Source: Deltaproteobacteria bacterium
Lineage (GTDB): Bacteria > Myxococcota_A > Polyangia > Polyangiales > Ga0077539
Assembly: GCA_016704445.1 (NCBI GenBank)
Contig: JADJAE010000003.1
Span: forward strand, 124,001 to 188,000
Direction: 5' to 3'
Length of the DNA: 64,000 nt
Positions 1 through 10,364 of the stretch are shown here, one piece after another (the first letter of the stretch is position 1; every line of letters starts with the position of its first letter). Below the pieces are notes generated by a model. It saw nothing but the letters and a program-made list of their open reading frames with translations, was not told the DNA's origin and did no database searches. Made by a program: the position numbers and the translations under genes.

Positions 1-776
1 CGCTCTACCCCGAGATGGGCGTGGTCGAGTACCTGGAGTTCGCCGCCGACCTGCGGGCGATCGCGAGGGACCAGCGCCGCGCGAAGATCAAGGAGGTGGT
101 CGAGATCTGCGGGCTCAAGGACGTGCTCGGCAAGACCATCAACGAGCTCTCCTACGGCTACCGGCAGCGCGTGGGCCTGGCGCAGGCGCTCATCCACGAC
201 CCGCCGATCCTCATCCTCGACGAGCCCACGGCCGACCTCGACCCCAACGAGAGCGCCGAGGTCATCTCGTACATCAAGGAGATCGGCAAGACGCGCACGA
301 TCATGCTCTCCACGCACGACCTCGCGGAGGTCAAGGAGGCCTGCGCCCGGGTGCTCATCGTCAACCGCGGCAAGATCGTGGCGGACGGCGCGCCGGACGA
401 GCTCGCGGCCAAGAGCGGCAGCGTGAAGTACGTGCTCGCGATCGACGCCGGCAAGGACGAGTCGGTGCGCAAGTCGGGGCCGGTGATCGACGCGGTCAAG
501 CGCGTCGCGGCGGGCGCCATCGTGCGCGAGCTGCCGGGCGACGACCGGGCGACGACCCTCGAGGTGAGCGTGAAGGGCTCCGGCGACCAGCGCCGGGAGT
601 TCTTCCGCATGGCCGTGGAGAACAAGTGGGACCTGCTGGAGCTGCGTCGCGAGGCGGTGCAGCTCGAGGAGGTCTTCCGTCAGTTGACGGTCGGTGAGGG
701 GGCGCCGCGGCGTAACGCGGGCTCCAAGGCTTCGGATACGAGCGCGGCGACGAAGGAGTCATCCAGCGATGTCTGA
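1..776 (+). CDS. ABC transporter ATP-binding protein, Gld-type (5' end outside window)
   Basis: ATP-hydrolysing subunit of an ABC-2 type exporter, cytoplasmic face of the inner membrane. The open frame runs off the left edge, so Walker A is not visible. What remains shows the ABC signature as LSYGYRQRVGLAQAL, Walker B LILDEPTADLDP and the H-loop STHDLAEV. An extension of about 110 residues follows, as in GldA/NatA-like ATPases. The stop overlaps the next gene's start by 8 bp, so translation is probably coupled. The following genes (ABC-2 permease, GldG-like, DUF4340) form the set related to the gliding-motility Gld exporter, but such sets also occur in non-gliding bacteria, so the substrate is unknown. 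Confidence 0.9.
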   Translation, partial: LYPEMGVVEYLEFAADLRAIARDQRRAKIKEVVEICGLKDVLGKTINELSYGYRQRVGLAQALIHDPPILILDEPTADLDPNESAEVISYIKEIGKTRTIMLSTHDLAEVKEACARVLIVNRGKIVADGAPDELAAKSGSVKYVLAIDAGKDESVRKSGPVIDAVKRVAAGAIVRELPGDDRATTLEVSVKGSGDQRREFFRMAVENKWDLLELRREAVQLEEVFRQLTVGEGAPRRNAGSKASDTSAATKESSSDV

Positions 777-1551
777 TACGGAAACGACGGCGACGACGGA
801 CGCGGGCGCGCTGCGCCGCGGGTCCATCGGGACGCCGATCAACAACACCCTGGCGATCGCGCGGCGGGAGTTCGTCTCGTACTTCTCCTCGCCGCTCGGC
901 TACATCGTGATCGGGATGTTCCTGCTCCTGGTGGGCTTCCTGTTCTTCATCCCCTTCGCGTTCCTGACGCTGGGCAAGGCCACGCTGCAGCCGATGTTCA
1001 ACAGCATCTCGTGGCTGCTGCCGCTCATCTGCCCGGCCATCGCGATGCGCACCTTCGCCGAGGAGTCCCGCACGGGCACCCTGGAGATGCTCATCACGCA
1101 GCCGGTGCGCGACTGGGAGGTCATCCTCGGGAAGTTCTTCGGCGCGCTCGGGCTGCTCGCGGTCTGCATCGTCGCCACCTTCAGCTACCCGGTGATCATC
1201 TCGCGCATGGGCGAGCTCGACTGGGGCCCCGTCGCCGGCGGCTACCTCGGCCTCCTGCTCGGCGGCGCGGCGTACATCTCCTTCGGCGTGATGGTCAGCT
1301 CCTTCACCAAGGACCAGATCACCGCGTTCTTCGTGGCCTTCATCATCAGCGCGGTGTTCTTCCTCATGAACAAGGCGCTGATCTTCTTCGGCGGCGCGGC
1401 GACCGTGATCGAGTACCTCTGCCCCGACTATCACTTCGCGAGCATCGCCCGCGGCGTCATCGACCCCCGCAACATCATCTACTTCGGCAGCGTGATCTTC
1501 ATCTGCCTGCTGGCGACCGCGCGCTCCCTCGAGAGCCGGCGGTGGAGCTGA
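769..1551 (+). CDS. ABC-2 type permease, GldF-like
   Basis: Membrane subunit of about 260 residues partnering the ATPase just upstream. A hydrophilic N-terminus of about 25 residues precedes the TLAIARREFVSYFSSPLGY segment typical of GldF/NosY-type permeases, followed by about six hydrophobic segments (for example GMFLLLVGFLFFIPF). The conserved cytoplasmic stretch TFAEESRTGTLEMLITQP is present. I chose the ATG at 769, which overlaps the ATPase stop, over in-frame alternatives further upstream that would lie inside the ATPase gene and encode an Arg-rich lead. The gene ends 2 bp before the next one. Family assignment is firm; the substrate is not known. Confidence 0.9.
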   Translation: MSDTETTATTDAGALRRGSIGTPINNTLAIARREFVSYFSSPLGYIVIGMFLLLVGFLFFIPFAFLTLGKATLQPMFNSISWLLPLICPAIAMRTFAEESRTGTLEMLITQPVRDWEVILGKFFGALGLLAVCIVATFSYPVIISRMGELDWGPVAGGYLGLLLGGAAYISFGVMVSSFTKDQITAFFVAFIISAVFFLMNKALIFFGGAATVIEYLCPDYHFASIARGVIDPRNIIYFGSVIFICLLATARSLESRRWS

Positions 1552-1553
1552 CC

Positions 1554-3194
1554 ATGGAACGTCGTAGCCAAGCCCGCGCCCAGACCGGGGCCTTCGTCGC
1601 CATCGCCATCGTCGCGGTGGTGCTCATCAACATCCTCGCGGTGAAGGTGCTGCACGCCCGCCTCGACCTGACCAAGCGGGGCCTCTACTCGCTGTCCCAG
1701 GGCACGCGCCGCACGCTCGGCCGCCTCACGGACAACCTCACCATCACCATCTACTGGACCCCGGATCAGCCCGCCCCGGCCAACGACGACGAGCGCCTGC
1801 TGCGCGAGCAGCTCGACGAGTACGTCGCCGCCAGCCGCGGCCGCCTCGAGGTGCGCTGGGTGCGCACCGACAACGACGAGCGCAAGCGTCAGGCGGAGGC
1901 CGCGAGCTGCACCAAGCGCGTGCTCCAGACGGTCAACACCGCGTCCGACCAGGCGAACCTCGCCGAGGTCTTCCGCTGCGTGACGTTCTCGTACCTTCGC
2001 TCGACCGAGCAAATCGCCTTCGTGAACCCCGGCGTCGAGGGCATGGAGTACCAGATCACCTCCATCGTGAAGAAGATGATCGACCCCGAGCGGGCGATCG
2101 GCTTCCTCACGGGCCACGACGAGGGCTCGCCCGAGCAGGCGCTGCCGTACCTGTCGCGCATCCTCCAGGAGGCGCACCTCGGGTACACCACCCGCACCAT
2201 CGACCTGCACGGCGGCGAGGAGGAGATCCCCAGCGACATCAAGGGCCTGGTCATCATGGGCCCGTCGCGCCGCATCGAGGAGCGCGAGCTCCGTCGCATC
2301 AACTCGTACCTGATGCGCGGCGGCTCGGTCGCGGTGTTCGCGGGCGGCACCAACATCACCGGCTCGGACACGCGGCCGACGGCGGCGCGCGCGGAGCACA
2401 ACCTCAACGCGCTGCTCGAGGGCTACGGCGTCACGATCAACCCCGACGTGGTGCTCGACTTCCAGGCCAGCGACTCGATCCAGGAGATCGAGCAGGGCCG
2501 GGCGCGCATCCCGATGTTCACCTACCCCGCCCTCGCGGCGCGGCGTGACGTGGGCGGCGCCGGCATCGACACGGCGCACCCGGCGGTCTTCCGCCTCCCG
2601 GGCGTGATCTTCCCGTTCGTGTCGTCGCTCACGATCAACACCACCCGCGCCCGCGAGCACGGCACGGTGCTGACCGAGGTCGGCCGCACCAGCGACCGCT
2701 CGGTGCTCCAGCGCGAGAACTTCGAGCTCGACGCGCTCGAGCTGCTCCAGCGTCGGCAGCAGATCTTCGGCAACGCGCGCGGCTCGTACGTGGTCGCGGC
2801 GGCGCTCGAGGGTCAGCTCCGGAGCGCCTTCGCGGGCAACGACACGGACCATCCCCCGGCGCACGCGACCCGCGAGCACCCGGCCCGGCTGCTGGTGGTG
2901 GGCTCCGGCAAGGTGTTCCACATCGACCAGCTGCGCGCGATCGCGCCGCTGCAGAACGGGATGCCCACCAACGTGCAGATGCTGCTCAACGTCTTCGACT
3001 GGCTGAGCCAGGACCCGGACCTCCTCGCGGTGCGCGCGAAGGACGTCTCGGAGCCGAGCCTCCAGGCGGTGACCGACACCAAGAAGCAGCTCTTCAAGTG
3101 GGGCAGCATCATCGGCCTGCCGCTGCTCGTGGGCGTGCTGGGCGTGGTGCTGATGTCTCTGCGCGCCCGCAAGCGCGCCGAGATCACCCTCTAG
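1554..3194 (+). CDS. ABC exporter auxiliary protein, GldG-like
   Basis: Protein of about 546 residues with one N-terminal membrane segment (roughly residues 15-35), then the LDLTKRGLYSLSQGT motif that opens the GldG/ABC-auxiliary domain. A large extracytoplasmic alpha/beta region follows, with a second membrane segment near the C-terminus (IIGLPLLVGVLGVVLM) and a short basic tail. This topology and motif match GldG-type partners of ABC-2 exporters. It follows the permease by 2 bp and so belongs to the same transcript. The C-terminal half includes a stretch (STRPTAARAEHNLNALLEGYG and beyond) resembling glutamine-amidotransferase-like folds of this family. Confidence 0.87.
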   Translation: MERRSQARAQTGAFVAIAIVAVVLINILAVKVLHARLDLTKRGLYSLSQGTRRTLGRLTDNLTITIYWTPDQPAPANDDERLLREQLDEYVAASRGRLEVRWVRTDNDERKRQAEAASCTKRVLQTVNTASDQANLAEVFRCVTFSYLRSTEQIAFVNPGVEGMEYQITSIVKKMIDPERAIGFLTGHDEGSPEQALPYLSRILQEAHLGYTTRTIDLHGGEEEIPSDIKGLVIMGPSRRIEERELRRINSYLMRGGSVAVFAGGTNITGSDTRPTAARAEHNLNALLEGYGVTINPDVVLDFQASDSIQEIEQGRARIPMFTYPALAARRDVGGAGIDTAHPAVFRLPGVIFPFVSSLTINTTRAREHGTVLTEVGRTSDRSVLQRENFELDALELLQRRQQIFGNARGSYVVAAALEGQLRSAFAGNDTDHPPAHATREHPARLLVVGSGKVFHIDQLRAIAPLQNGMPTNVQMLLNVFDWLSQDPDLLAVRAKDVSEPSLQAVTDTKKQLFKWGSIIGLPLLVGVLGVVLMSLRARKRAEITL

Positions 3195-3223
3195 TCATCA
3201 CTACGGCAGGAACGAAAGAGCCA

Positions 3224-4345
3224 ATGAACTCCAAGGGCATCGGGATCGGTCTGGCAGTGCTGGTGGTGTTGGGCGCGGCGACCGCGTACGTCTACCGCCC
3301 GCAGTCGCCGGACTCGTCCAGCACGGCGACGGCGAGCAACCCGTGGTCGCGGGTCGACGCGGCGCGCATCGACCATGTGACGATCCGCCGGTCCTCCGGG
3401 CCGGAGGGGCAGCGCACCATCGAGCTGGAGAAGCGGGCTGGGGCCTGGGTGATGACCGCGCCGGGGCGCGGGCCCACCGAGGCTCGCGCCGTGGAAGACC
3501 TCGTCGACCGCTTCGCCAACATGAAGGTCACCATGGTCCGCGCCCGCAGCGCGGGGAGCCACGCGGCCTTCGAGGTCGACGACGCGCACGCCACCCGCGT
3601 GACGCTGAAGGCCGGGTCGGGCGTCGTGGTGGACCTCTTCGTCGGCGCCGCCGTCGGGGCGGGCACCGCGGTGCGCGTCCCCAGCCGGCCGGAGACCTTC
3701 GAGGTCGATCAGTCGATCACCTCGATGGTGCAGCGCGAGTCCCGCGACTGGCGCAACCGGGAGATCACCCACGCCAGCCGCGAGAGCGTGCAGTCCGTGG
3801 AGTGGATCAACCGCAACGGCACCTTCCGCTTCACCCGCAACGGCGAGACCTGGTCCGCCGCGCCGGGCACCACCGTCGAGCGCCTCGACACCGCCCGCGT
3901 GGGCTCGCTGGTCGACTCGGTGGCCAACCTTCGCGCGACGGACTTCGCCGCCGAAGGGGCGACCAGCGGCGTGGCAGCGGACAGCCCGCGCGTCACCCTC
4001 ACCACCGGCGGCGGCGACGCGGCGGCGCAGACCGTCACCGTGCGCCTCGGCAACAACAGCGGCGACAACGAGTCCTTCGCCCAGCGCGAGGGCACCGACA
4101 CGGTGTTCGTCGTGACCCGCGCCATGGCCGACTCGGTCAACCCCGCGGTGACTGCCTTCCAGGCGCCGCTCCCGACCGACGGCGGCACGGCGGCTGATGC
4201 CTCTGCGCCAGCGGCCCCCGCGGCGGCCCCGATGGGAATGCCCATGGGCGGCCCCGGCGGCGGGTCTCCGCAGATTCCGCCGGAGGTGATGGAGCAGCTC
4301 CGTCGCCAGCTCCAGCAGCAGGGCGCCGGCGCCTCGCCGCACTGA
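3224..4345 (+). CDS. DUF4340 domain protein of the Gld-type exporter cluster
   Basis: Protein of about 373 residues: an N-terminal membrane anchor (IGIGLAVLVVLGAATAYVY), then two similar beta-rich halves. Each half begins with a phrase of the type RVDAARIDHVTIRR or SVQSVEWINRNGTFRF, the DUF4340 pattern. The C-terminus is low-complexity Ala/Pro/Met/Gly and ends in a Gln-rich stretch. DUF4340 genes regularly follow gldF/gldG-like genes, and this one starts 29 bp after the third exporter gene with a purine-rich AGGAACGAAAGAG leader. A role as periplasmic accessory subunit is inferred from context; no enzymatic motif is visible. Confidence 0.82.
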   Translation: MNSKGIGIGLAVLVVLGAATAYVYRPQSPDSSSTATASNPWSRVDAARIDHVTIRRSSGPEGQRTIELEKRAGAWVMTAPGRGPTEARAVEDLVDRFANMKVTMVRARSAGSHAAFEVDDAHATRVTLKAGSGVVVDLFVGAAVGAGTAVRVPSRPETFEVDQSITSMVQRESRDWRNREITHASRESVQSVEWINRNGTFRFTRNGETWSAAPGTTVERLDTARVGSLVDSVANLRATDFAAEGATSGVAADSPRVTLTTGGGDAAAQTVTVRLGNNSGDNESFAQREGTDTVFVVTRAMADSVNPAVTAFQAPLPTDGGTAADASAPAAPAAAPMGMPMGGPGGGSPQIPPEVMEQLRRQLQQQGAGASPH

Positions 4346-4360
4346 CCGTTTCTTCCCCGA

Positions 4361-4383
4361 CGCGGGCGGTCATCCCGTCCGCG
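4361..4383. terminator. Terminator-like hairpin between convergent genes
   Basis: Nine-base arms (4361-4369 and 4375-4383, one G-U pair) with a 5-base loop. It lies between the convergent ends of the DUF4340 gene and the queuosine-precursor transporter. There is no clear U-tract on either strand, so intrinsic termination is plausible but unproven. Confidence 0.45.
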
Positions 4384-4409
4384 CTCCCTCTCGCCCCCCG
4401 AATCAGCCC

Positions 4410-5105
4410 TTAGGACAGCTTGAGCGGATTGAAGTCCGTGTCGGTGTCGAACGCGTCCTCGTGTTCGGCGCGCTTCAGGTAGTTCACCACGACGTAGGTG
4501 AGCGGGGTGAGCAGCGTCTCCACGGCGACCTTGATCAGGTAGTTGTGCCAGGCGACATCGACGATCGTCGAGGTGCTCCAGAGGCCGAAGAAGGCGAGCG
4601 GGTAGAAGACCGCGCTGTCGACCCCTTGGCCCACCACGGTCGAGCCGATGGTGCGCATCCACAGGTGCCGGCCGCGGGTCATCACCTTCATGCGCGCCAG
4701 CACGAAGCTGTTGAAGAACTCGCCCACCACGTAGGCCACGAGGCTGGCGGCCACCACCCTGGGGAGCTGCCCCAGGATGGTGTGGAAGGCGGCCTGGTGG
4801 GGCCAGTCGGGCGCAGGCGGCATCACGTCGGCCACCACGAAGACGACGGAGGTGAGCACCCCGCAGGCGAAGCCGATCCAGATGACGCTGCGGCTGCGGG
4901 CGTAGCCGTAGACCTCCGTGAGGACGTCGCCGAAGATGTACGAGATCGGGAAGACGAAGATCCCGCAGCCCAGCTTGAAGGGGCCGATCTGCGCGACCTT
5001 GGCGGAGACGAGGTTGCTGGTGATCAGCGCCGTGACGAAGACCCCGACGATGAGGTCGAAGTAGCGGAAGCGCGGGGCGACTGGGCGGGTGGGATCGTCA
5101 GCCAT
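4410..5105 (-). CDS. yhhQ: Queuosine precursor transporter (YhhQ/QueP family)
   Basis: Inner-membrane protein of 231 residues with about six hydrophobic segments. Diagnostic phrases of the YhhQ family are present: FDLIVGVFVTALITSNLVSAK near the N-terminus, FPISYIFGDVLTEVYGY, GEFFNSFVLARMK, and near the end a VVGQGVDSAVFYPLAF segment. These proteins import queuine precursors (preQ0/preQ1) for tRNA modification. The length is normal. There is no Shine-Dalgarno; a TAGACA hexamer sits 9 nt before the ATG, suggesting a leaderless message. It stands alone, convergent with the exporter cluster and divergent from the next gene. Confidence 0.92.
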   Translation of the reverse strand: MADDPTRPVAPRFRYFDLIVGVFVTALITSNLVSAKVAQIGPFKLGCGIFVFPISYIFGDVLTEVYGYARSRSVIWIGFACGVLTSVVFVVADVMPPAPDWPHQAAFHTILGQLPRVVAASLVAYVVGEFFNSFVLARMKVMTRGRHLWMRTIGSTVVGQGVDSAVFYPLAFFGLWSTSTIVDVAWHNYLIKVAVETLLTPLTYVVVNYLKRAEHEDAFDTDTDFNPLKLS

Positions 5106-5114
5106 GGTACGCGC

Positions 5115-5120
5115 TGTCTA
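5115..5120 (-). promoter_or_regulatory. Candidate -10 element of yhhQ (leaderless)
   Basis: TAGACA on the minus strand, 9 nt from the ATG at 5105, with no ribosome binding site between. No good -35 is seen 16-18 bp upstream. It is part of a recurring arrangement in this window. Confidence 0.4.
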
Positions 5121-5197
5121 CCGTGAGACGGGGTGGGCGCACCATCCGGGGGGGGTGCGAGTCCGACGGGCGCGTGGTACCGCGATGGGCACTCGTC

Positions 5198-5803
5198 ATG
5201 ACCTGCGGGATGCTGCTCGATCTGGAATGGGAGGCGCTTGGACGCTCGGTGCGCACGCGCGACCTTGAGGCGGCCGTCCACGTCGAGGACCAGGTGGTCA
5301 TCGCCGTGCGGATGCTGCCGGTGCTGCAGGGCGACGCGATGGGTGCGACGCTGCGCGAGGTGCTCGCCGAGCAGGGGTGGGAGGCGCAGCCCGACGGGAC
5401 CATGACTCGGGTCTTCGGGGGGGTGACCGCGACGCTCGACGCGGGGGCGACCTCGGTGACGGTGAGCCGCGCGGCCGACGCGAAGGTGAGCGCGATGGGC
5501 TCGGCGGTGGTGCAGGAGGGCGACGACGCGGACGAGGCGCGCGCGAAGAGCGTGGCCGAGGAGCGGGCCGAGAAGGCGCTCGAGGCGAAGCGGGCGCAGG
5601 CCAGGGAGAAGCTGGAGGCGGAGAACGCCGCGGCGCTGACCCGGGAGGAGCCCGCGGTGCGCGCGGCGCTGCAGGAGGCGCTCAACCGGGTGTACCGGAG
5701 GGCGCTGGAGGAGCGGGCGAGGCAGCTCGGCGAGGTGGAGAGCATCGACGAGCGGGGCGACGTGCGCGGCGGCTACGAGGTCACGGTGGTGGTGAAGGCA
5801 TGA
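5198..5803 (+). CDS. Hypothetical protein with central charged helical segment
   Basis: I do not recognise this protein with confidence. From the ATG at 5198 it has about 201 residues; a start at 5210 is equally possible, and the frame stays open upstream to 5123. The N-terminal ~100 residues look like a small alpha/beta domain ending in TVSRAADAKVSAMGSAVVQ. A highly charged Ala/Glu/Arg/Lys helix (about residues 105-155) follows, then a tail with YRRALEERARQLGEVESI and a closing beta strand VTVVVKA. The tail and the small partner gene vaguely recall Ycf35/DUF1257 plus DUF2997-type or FtsH-ternary-type pairs, but that is a weak guess. The stop overlaps the next start as ATGA. Confidence 0.7.
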   Translation: MTCGMLLDLEWEALGRSVRTRDLEAAVHVEDQVVIAVRMLPVLQGDAMGATLREVLAEQGWEAQPDGTMTRVFGGVTATLDAGATSVTVSRAADAKVSAMGSAVVQEGDDADEARAKSVAEERAEKALEAKRAQAREKLEAENAAALTREEPAVRAALQEALNRVYRRALEERARQLGEVESIDERGDVRGGYEVTVVVKA

Positions 5804-6123
5804 AGGAGGGGAGGCAGGACCGGCGTCGGGTGACGCTCCGCTACCGGCAGGACGCGGTGACCGGCAAGGTGTCGCTGGTCATCGACGTGGAGGTGCCGGA
5901 GGACGAGATGCCCCACGAGCACCGGCACGACCTGAAGGAGATGGCCGAGGAGCTCCTGGGGATGCCGCTCGGGTCGCTCCCCGAGGGCACGGCGGTGAAC
6001 CTCAAGCCGCAGGGCGCGAAGCCTGCTGCCGCGGCGCCAGACCACGACCACGAGCATGGCGAGGCGCACGGGCACGAGCACCCCCCGGTCGCGGCCCGCG
6101 AGGCGACGAAGCAGGGCTCTTGA
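5800..6123 (+). CDS. Small protein with His-rich C-terminal tail
   Basis: Protein of 107 residues, translationally coupled to the gene before it (ATGA overlap at 5800-5803). The first ~70 residues form a basic start, two beta-like strands (RRVTLRYRQD, VSLVIDVEVPEDE) and a helix HRHDLKEMAEELLG. The last ~40 residues are Pro/Ala-rich and contain DHDHEHGEAHGHEHPP, a run of alternating His and acidic residues that could bind divalent metals. No family is recognised. The pairing with the upstream gene is the main clue that the two act together. Confidence 0.7.
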   Translation: MKEGRQDRRRVTLRYRQDAVTGKVSLVIDVEVPEDEMPHEHRHDLKEMAEELLGMPLGSLPEGTAVNLKPQGAKPAAAAPDHDHEHGEAHGHEHPPVAAREATKQGS

Positions 6124-6158
6124 CCGGAGCCGCGGGCGCTGGCAGTGGCCGGTGGGTC

Positions 6159-7463
6159 ATGAGTGAACTGCGCGACGCCATCGGGATCCTGCGAGAGACG
6201 AAGAACAAGTGGGAGCGGCGGGTTCCGCTGGTGCCCCAGGAGGTGCGCGGCCTGGTGGCCGGGGGCATCGCGGTGCGGGTCGAGCGCTCGCCGACGCGGG
6301 CCATCGAGGACGCGGAGTTCGCCGCCGCGGGCGCGACCCTGGTCGACGACGCCACCGACTGCCGCTTCATCATCGGGGTGAAGGAGGTCAAGGCCTCGCA
6401 GGTCAAGCCGGGGCAGGCGGTGATGTGCTTCTCGCACACCATCAAGGGCCAGTCGCACAACATGCCCCTGCTCGCGCACTTCATGAAGCAGGGCGCCACG
6501 CTCATCGACTACGAGGTCATCGTCGACGACGCCGGCGTGCGGCAGGTGGCCTTCGGTCGCTACGCCGGCCTCGCCGGGGCGCACGAGACGCTCTGGACCC
6601 TCGGGCACCGGCTCGCCGCGCTCGGCCACCCGTCCGCGCTCGCGGGCCTGCGTCACGCGGTGGAGTACCACGACCTCGCGGAGATGGTGGCGCACACCCG
6701 CGAGCTGCTCGCCGAGCTTCGCAAGGAGGGCCCCGAGGCGCTGGCTCCCTTCGTGGTGGCGGTCACCGGCGAGGGGCGCGTCTCCCACGGGGCGCTGGAG
6801 TACTTCGAGCTGGTGGGGGCGATCCCCTGCACGGTGAGCGAGGCCATCGCGCTGCCGACGGACTCTCCGGGCGACCGCACGCTGCGGGTGCTCCACGTGA
6901 AGGACTCGGAGATCTTCGTGACGGCGGGCACGAAGCGATTCGACTTCGCCCGCTACCTCGCGAACCCCGAGCGCTACCTCAACGTCGGGTCGATGTACCT
7001 GCCGTACTGCGCCGCGCTGGTGAACGGGCTCTACTGGGACGCGCGCTTCCCCAGGCTTCTGGACGCCTCCACGCTGCAGCGGATGTACCGCGACCGCACG
7101 CTGCCGGTGGCCCTCGGCGACGTGGCCTGCGACATCGACGGCGGCATCGAGTGGACCGTCATGGCCACGCAGAACGACGAGCCCGCGTTCGTGTACGACC
7201 CGGCGACCCGCAAGGCGACCGTCGGGGTGACCGGCGAGGGCGTGGCCATCATGTCGGTGGACAACCTGCCGTGCGCGCTGCCGCGCGACGCGAGCTTCGA
7301 CTTCAGCCGGGCGCTGGTGCCGTTCATCCGGTCGTTCTTCGGGACTCGCTACGAGCACGGCATCGGGGCGCTTACCCCCGCGCTTCAGAGCGCGGTGGTG
7401 GTCGCGGCTGGCAAGCTCACCCCGAGGCACCAGGGGCTCGCCCGCTTCCTCCCCACCGAGTAG
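6159..7463 (+). CDS. Stand-alone lysine-ketoglutarate reductase-like (saccharopine dehydrogenase, lysine-forming) protein
   Basis: Protein of 434 residues that follows the LKR half of the bifunctional LKR/SDH enzyme closely. It opens with IGILRETKNKWERRVPLVP (AlaDH/PNT N-terminal fold), then FSHTIKGQSHNMPLL, LIDYEVIVDDAG, AFGRYAGLAGAHETL, VTGEGRVSHGALEYFEL (nucleotide-binding region), LVNGLYWDARFPRLL and GDVACDIDGGIEWT. The expected reaction is NADPH-linked interconversion of lysine plus 2-oxoglutarate with saccharopine. The saccharopine-cleaving (SDH) half is absent and no separate lys9-type gene is next to it. I chose the ATG at 6159; a TTG at 6120 directly at the preceding stop is possible. 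Confidence 0.85.
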   Translation: MSELRDAIGILRETKNKWERRVPLVPQEVRGLVAGGIAVRVERSPTRAIEDAEFAAAGATLVDDATDCRFIIGVKEVKASQVKPGQAVMCFSHTIKGQSHNMPLLAHFMKQGATLIDYEVIVDDAGVRQVAFGRYAGLAGAHETLWTLGHRLAALGHPSALAGLRHAVEYHDLAEMVAHTRELLAELRKEGPEALAPFVVAVTGEGRVSHGALEYFELVGAIPCTVSEAIALPTDSPGDRTLRVLHVKDSEIFVTAGTKRFDFARYLANPERYLNVGSMYLPYCAALVNGLYWDARFPRLLDASTLQRMYRDRTLPVALGDVACDIDGGIEWTVMATQNDEPAFVYDPATRKATVGVTGEGVAIMSVDNLPCALPRDASFDFSRALVPFIRSFFGTRYEHGIGALTPALQSAVVVAAGKLTPRHQGLARFLPTE

Positions 7464-7526
7464 GTCGTCGCTACCAGATCAGCGGGGGTTCGCGCGAACT
7501 CCTGAGGCCCTAGGCCGCAATCCGCA

Positions 7527-7537
7527 CCCCTTAGGGG
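7527..7537. other. Short inverted repeats in the 7464-7589 gap
   Basis: CCCC-TTA-GGGG (7527-7537) follows GGCC-CTA-GGCC (7506-7516). They are weak stem-loops between the LKR-like gene and acnA and could contribute to termination or regulation. Nothing else but the acnA promoter is visible in this gap. Confidence 0.25.
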
Positions 7538-7549
7538 CTCGTAGGTCCG

Positions 7550-7579
7550 TTGACGAGTCCAGGGGGCGGACGCTAGACA
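7550..7579 (+). promoter_or_regulatory. Sigma-70-like promoter of acnA
   Basis: TTGACG at 7550-7555 and TAGACA at 7574-7579, 18 bp apart. The ATG of acnA follows 10 nt later with no Shine-Dalgarno, so transcription would begin about 3 nt before the start codon. Confidence 0.5.
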
Positions 7580-7589
7580 CGCGGCCAAC

Positions 7590-10309
<2,720 letters not shown>

Positions 10310-10328
10310 TCGCAGCCGTCGAAGGGCT

Positions 10329-10350
10329 CCTCCCCCGCGCACGGGGGAGG
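10329..10350. terminator. Bidirectional terminator-like hairpin
   Basis: Perfect 9-bp stem CCTCCCCCG/CGGGGGAGG with a 4-base loop, in the 55-bp gap between the convergent ends of acnA and the metallophosphoesterase gene. There is no U-tract, but the stem is the strongest in the window. Confidence 0.6.
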
Positions 10351-10364
10351 GACCTCGACCTCCC

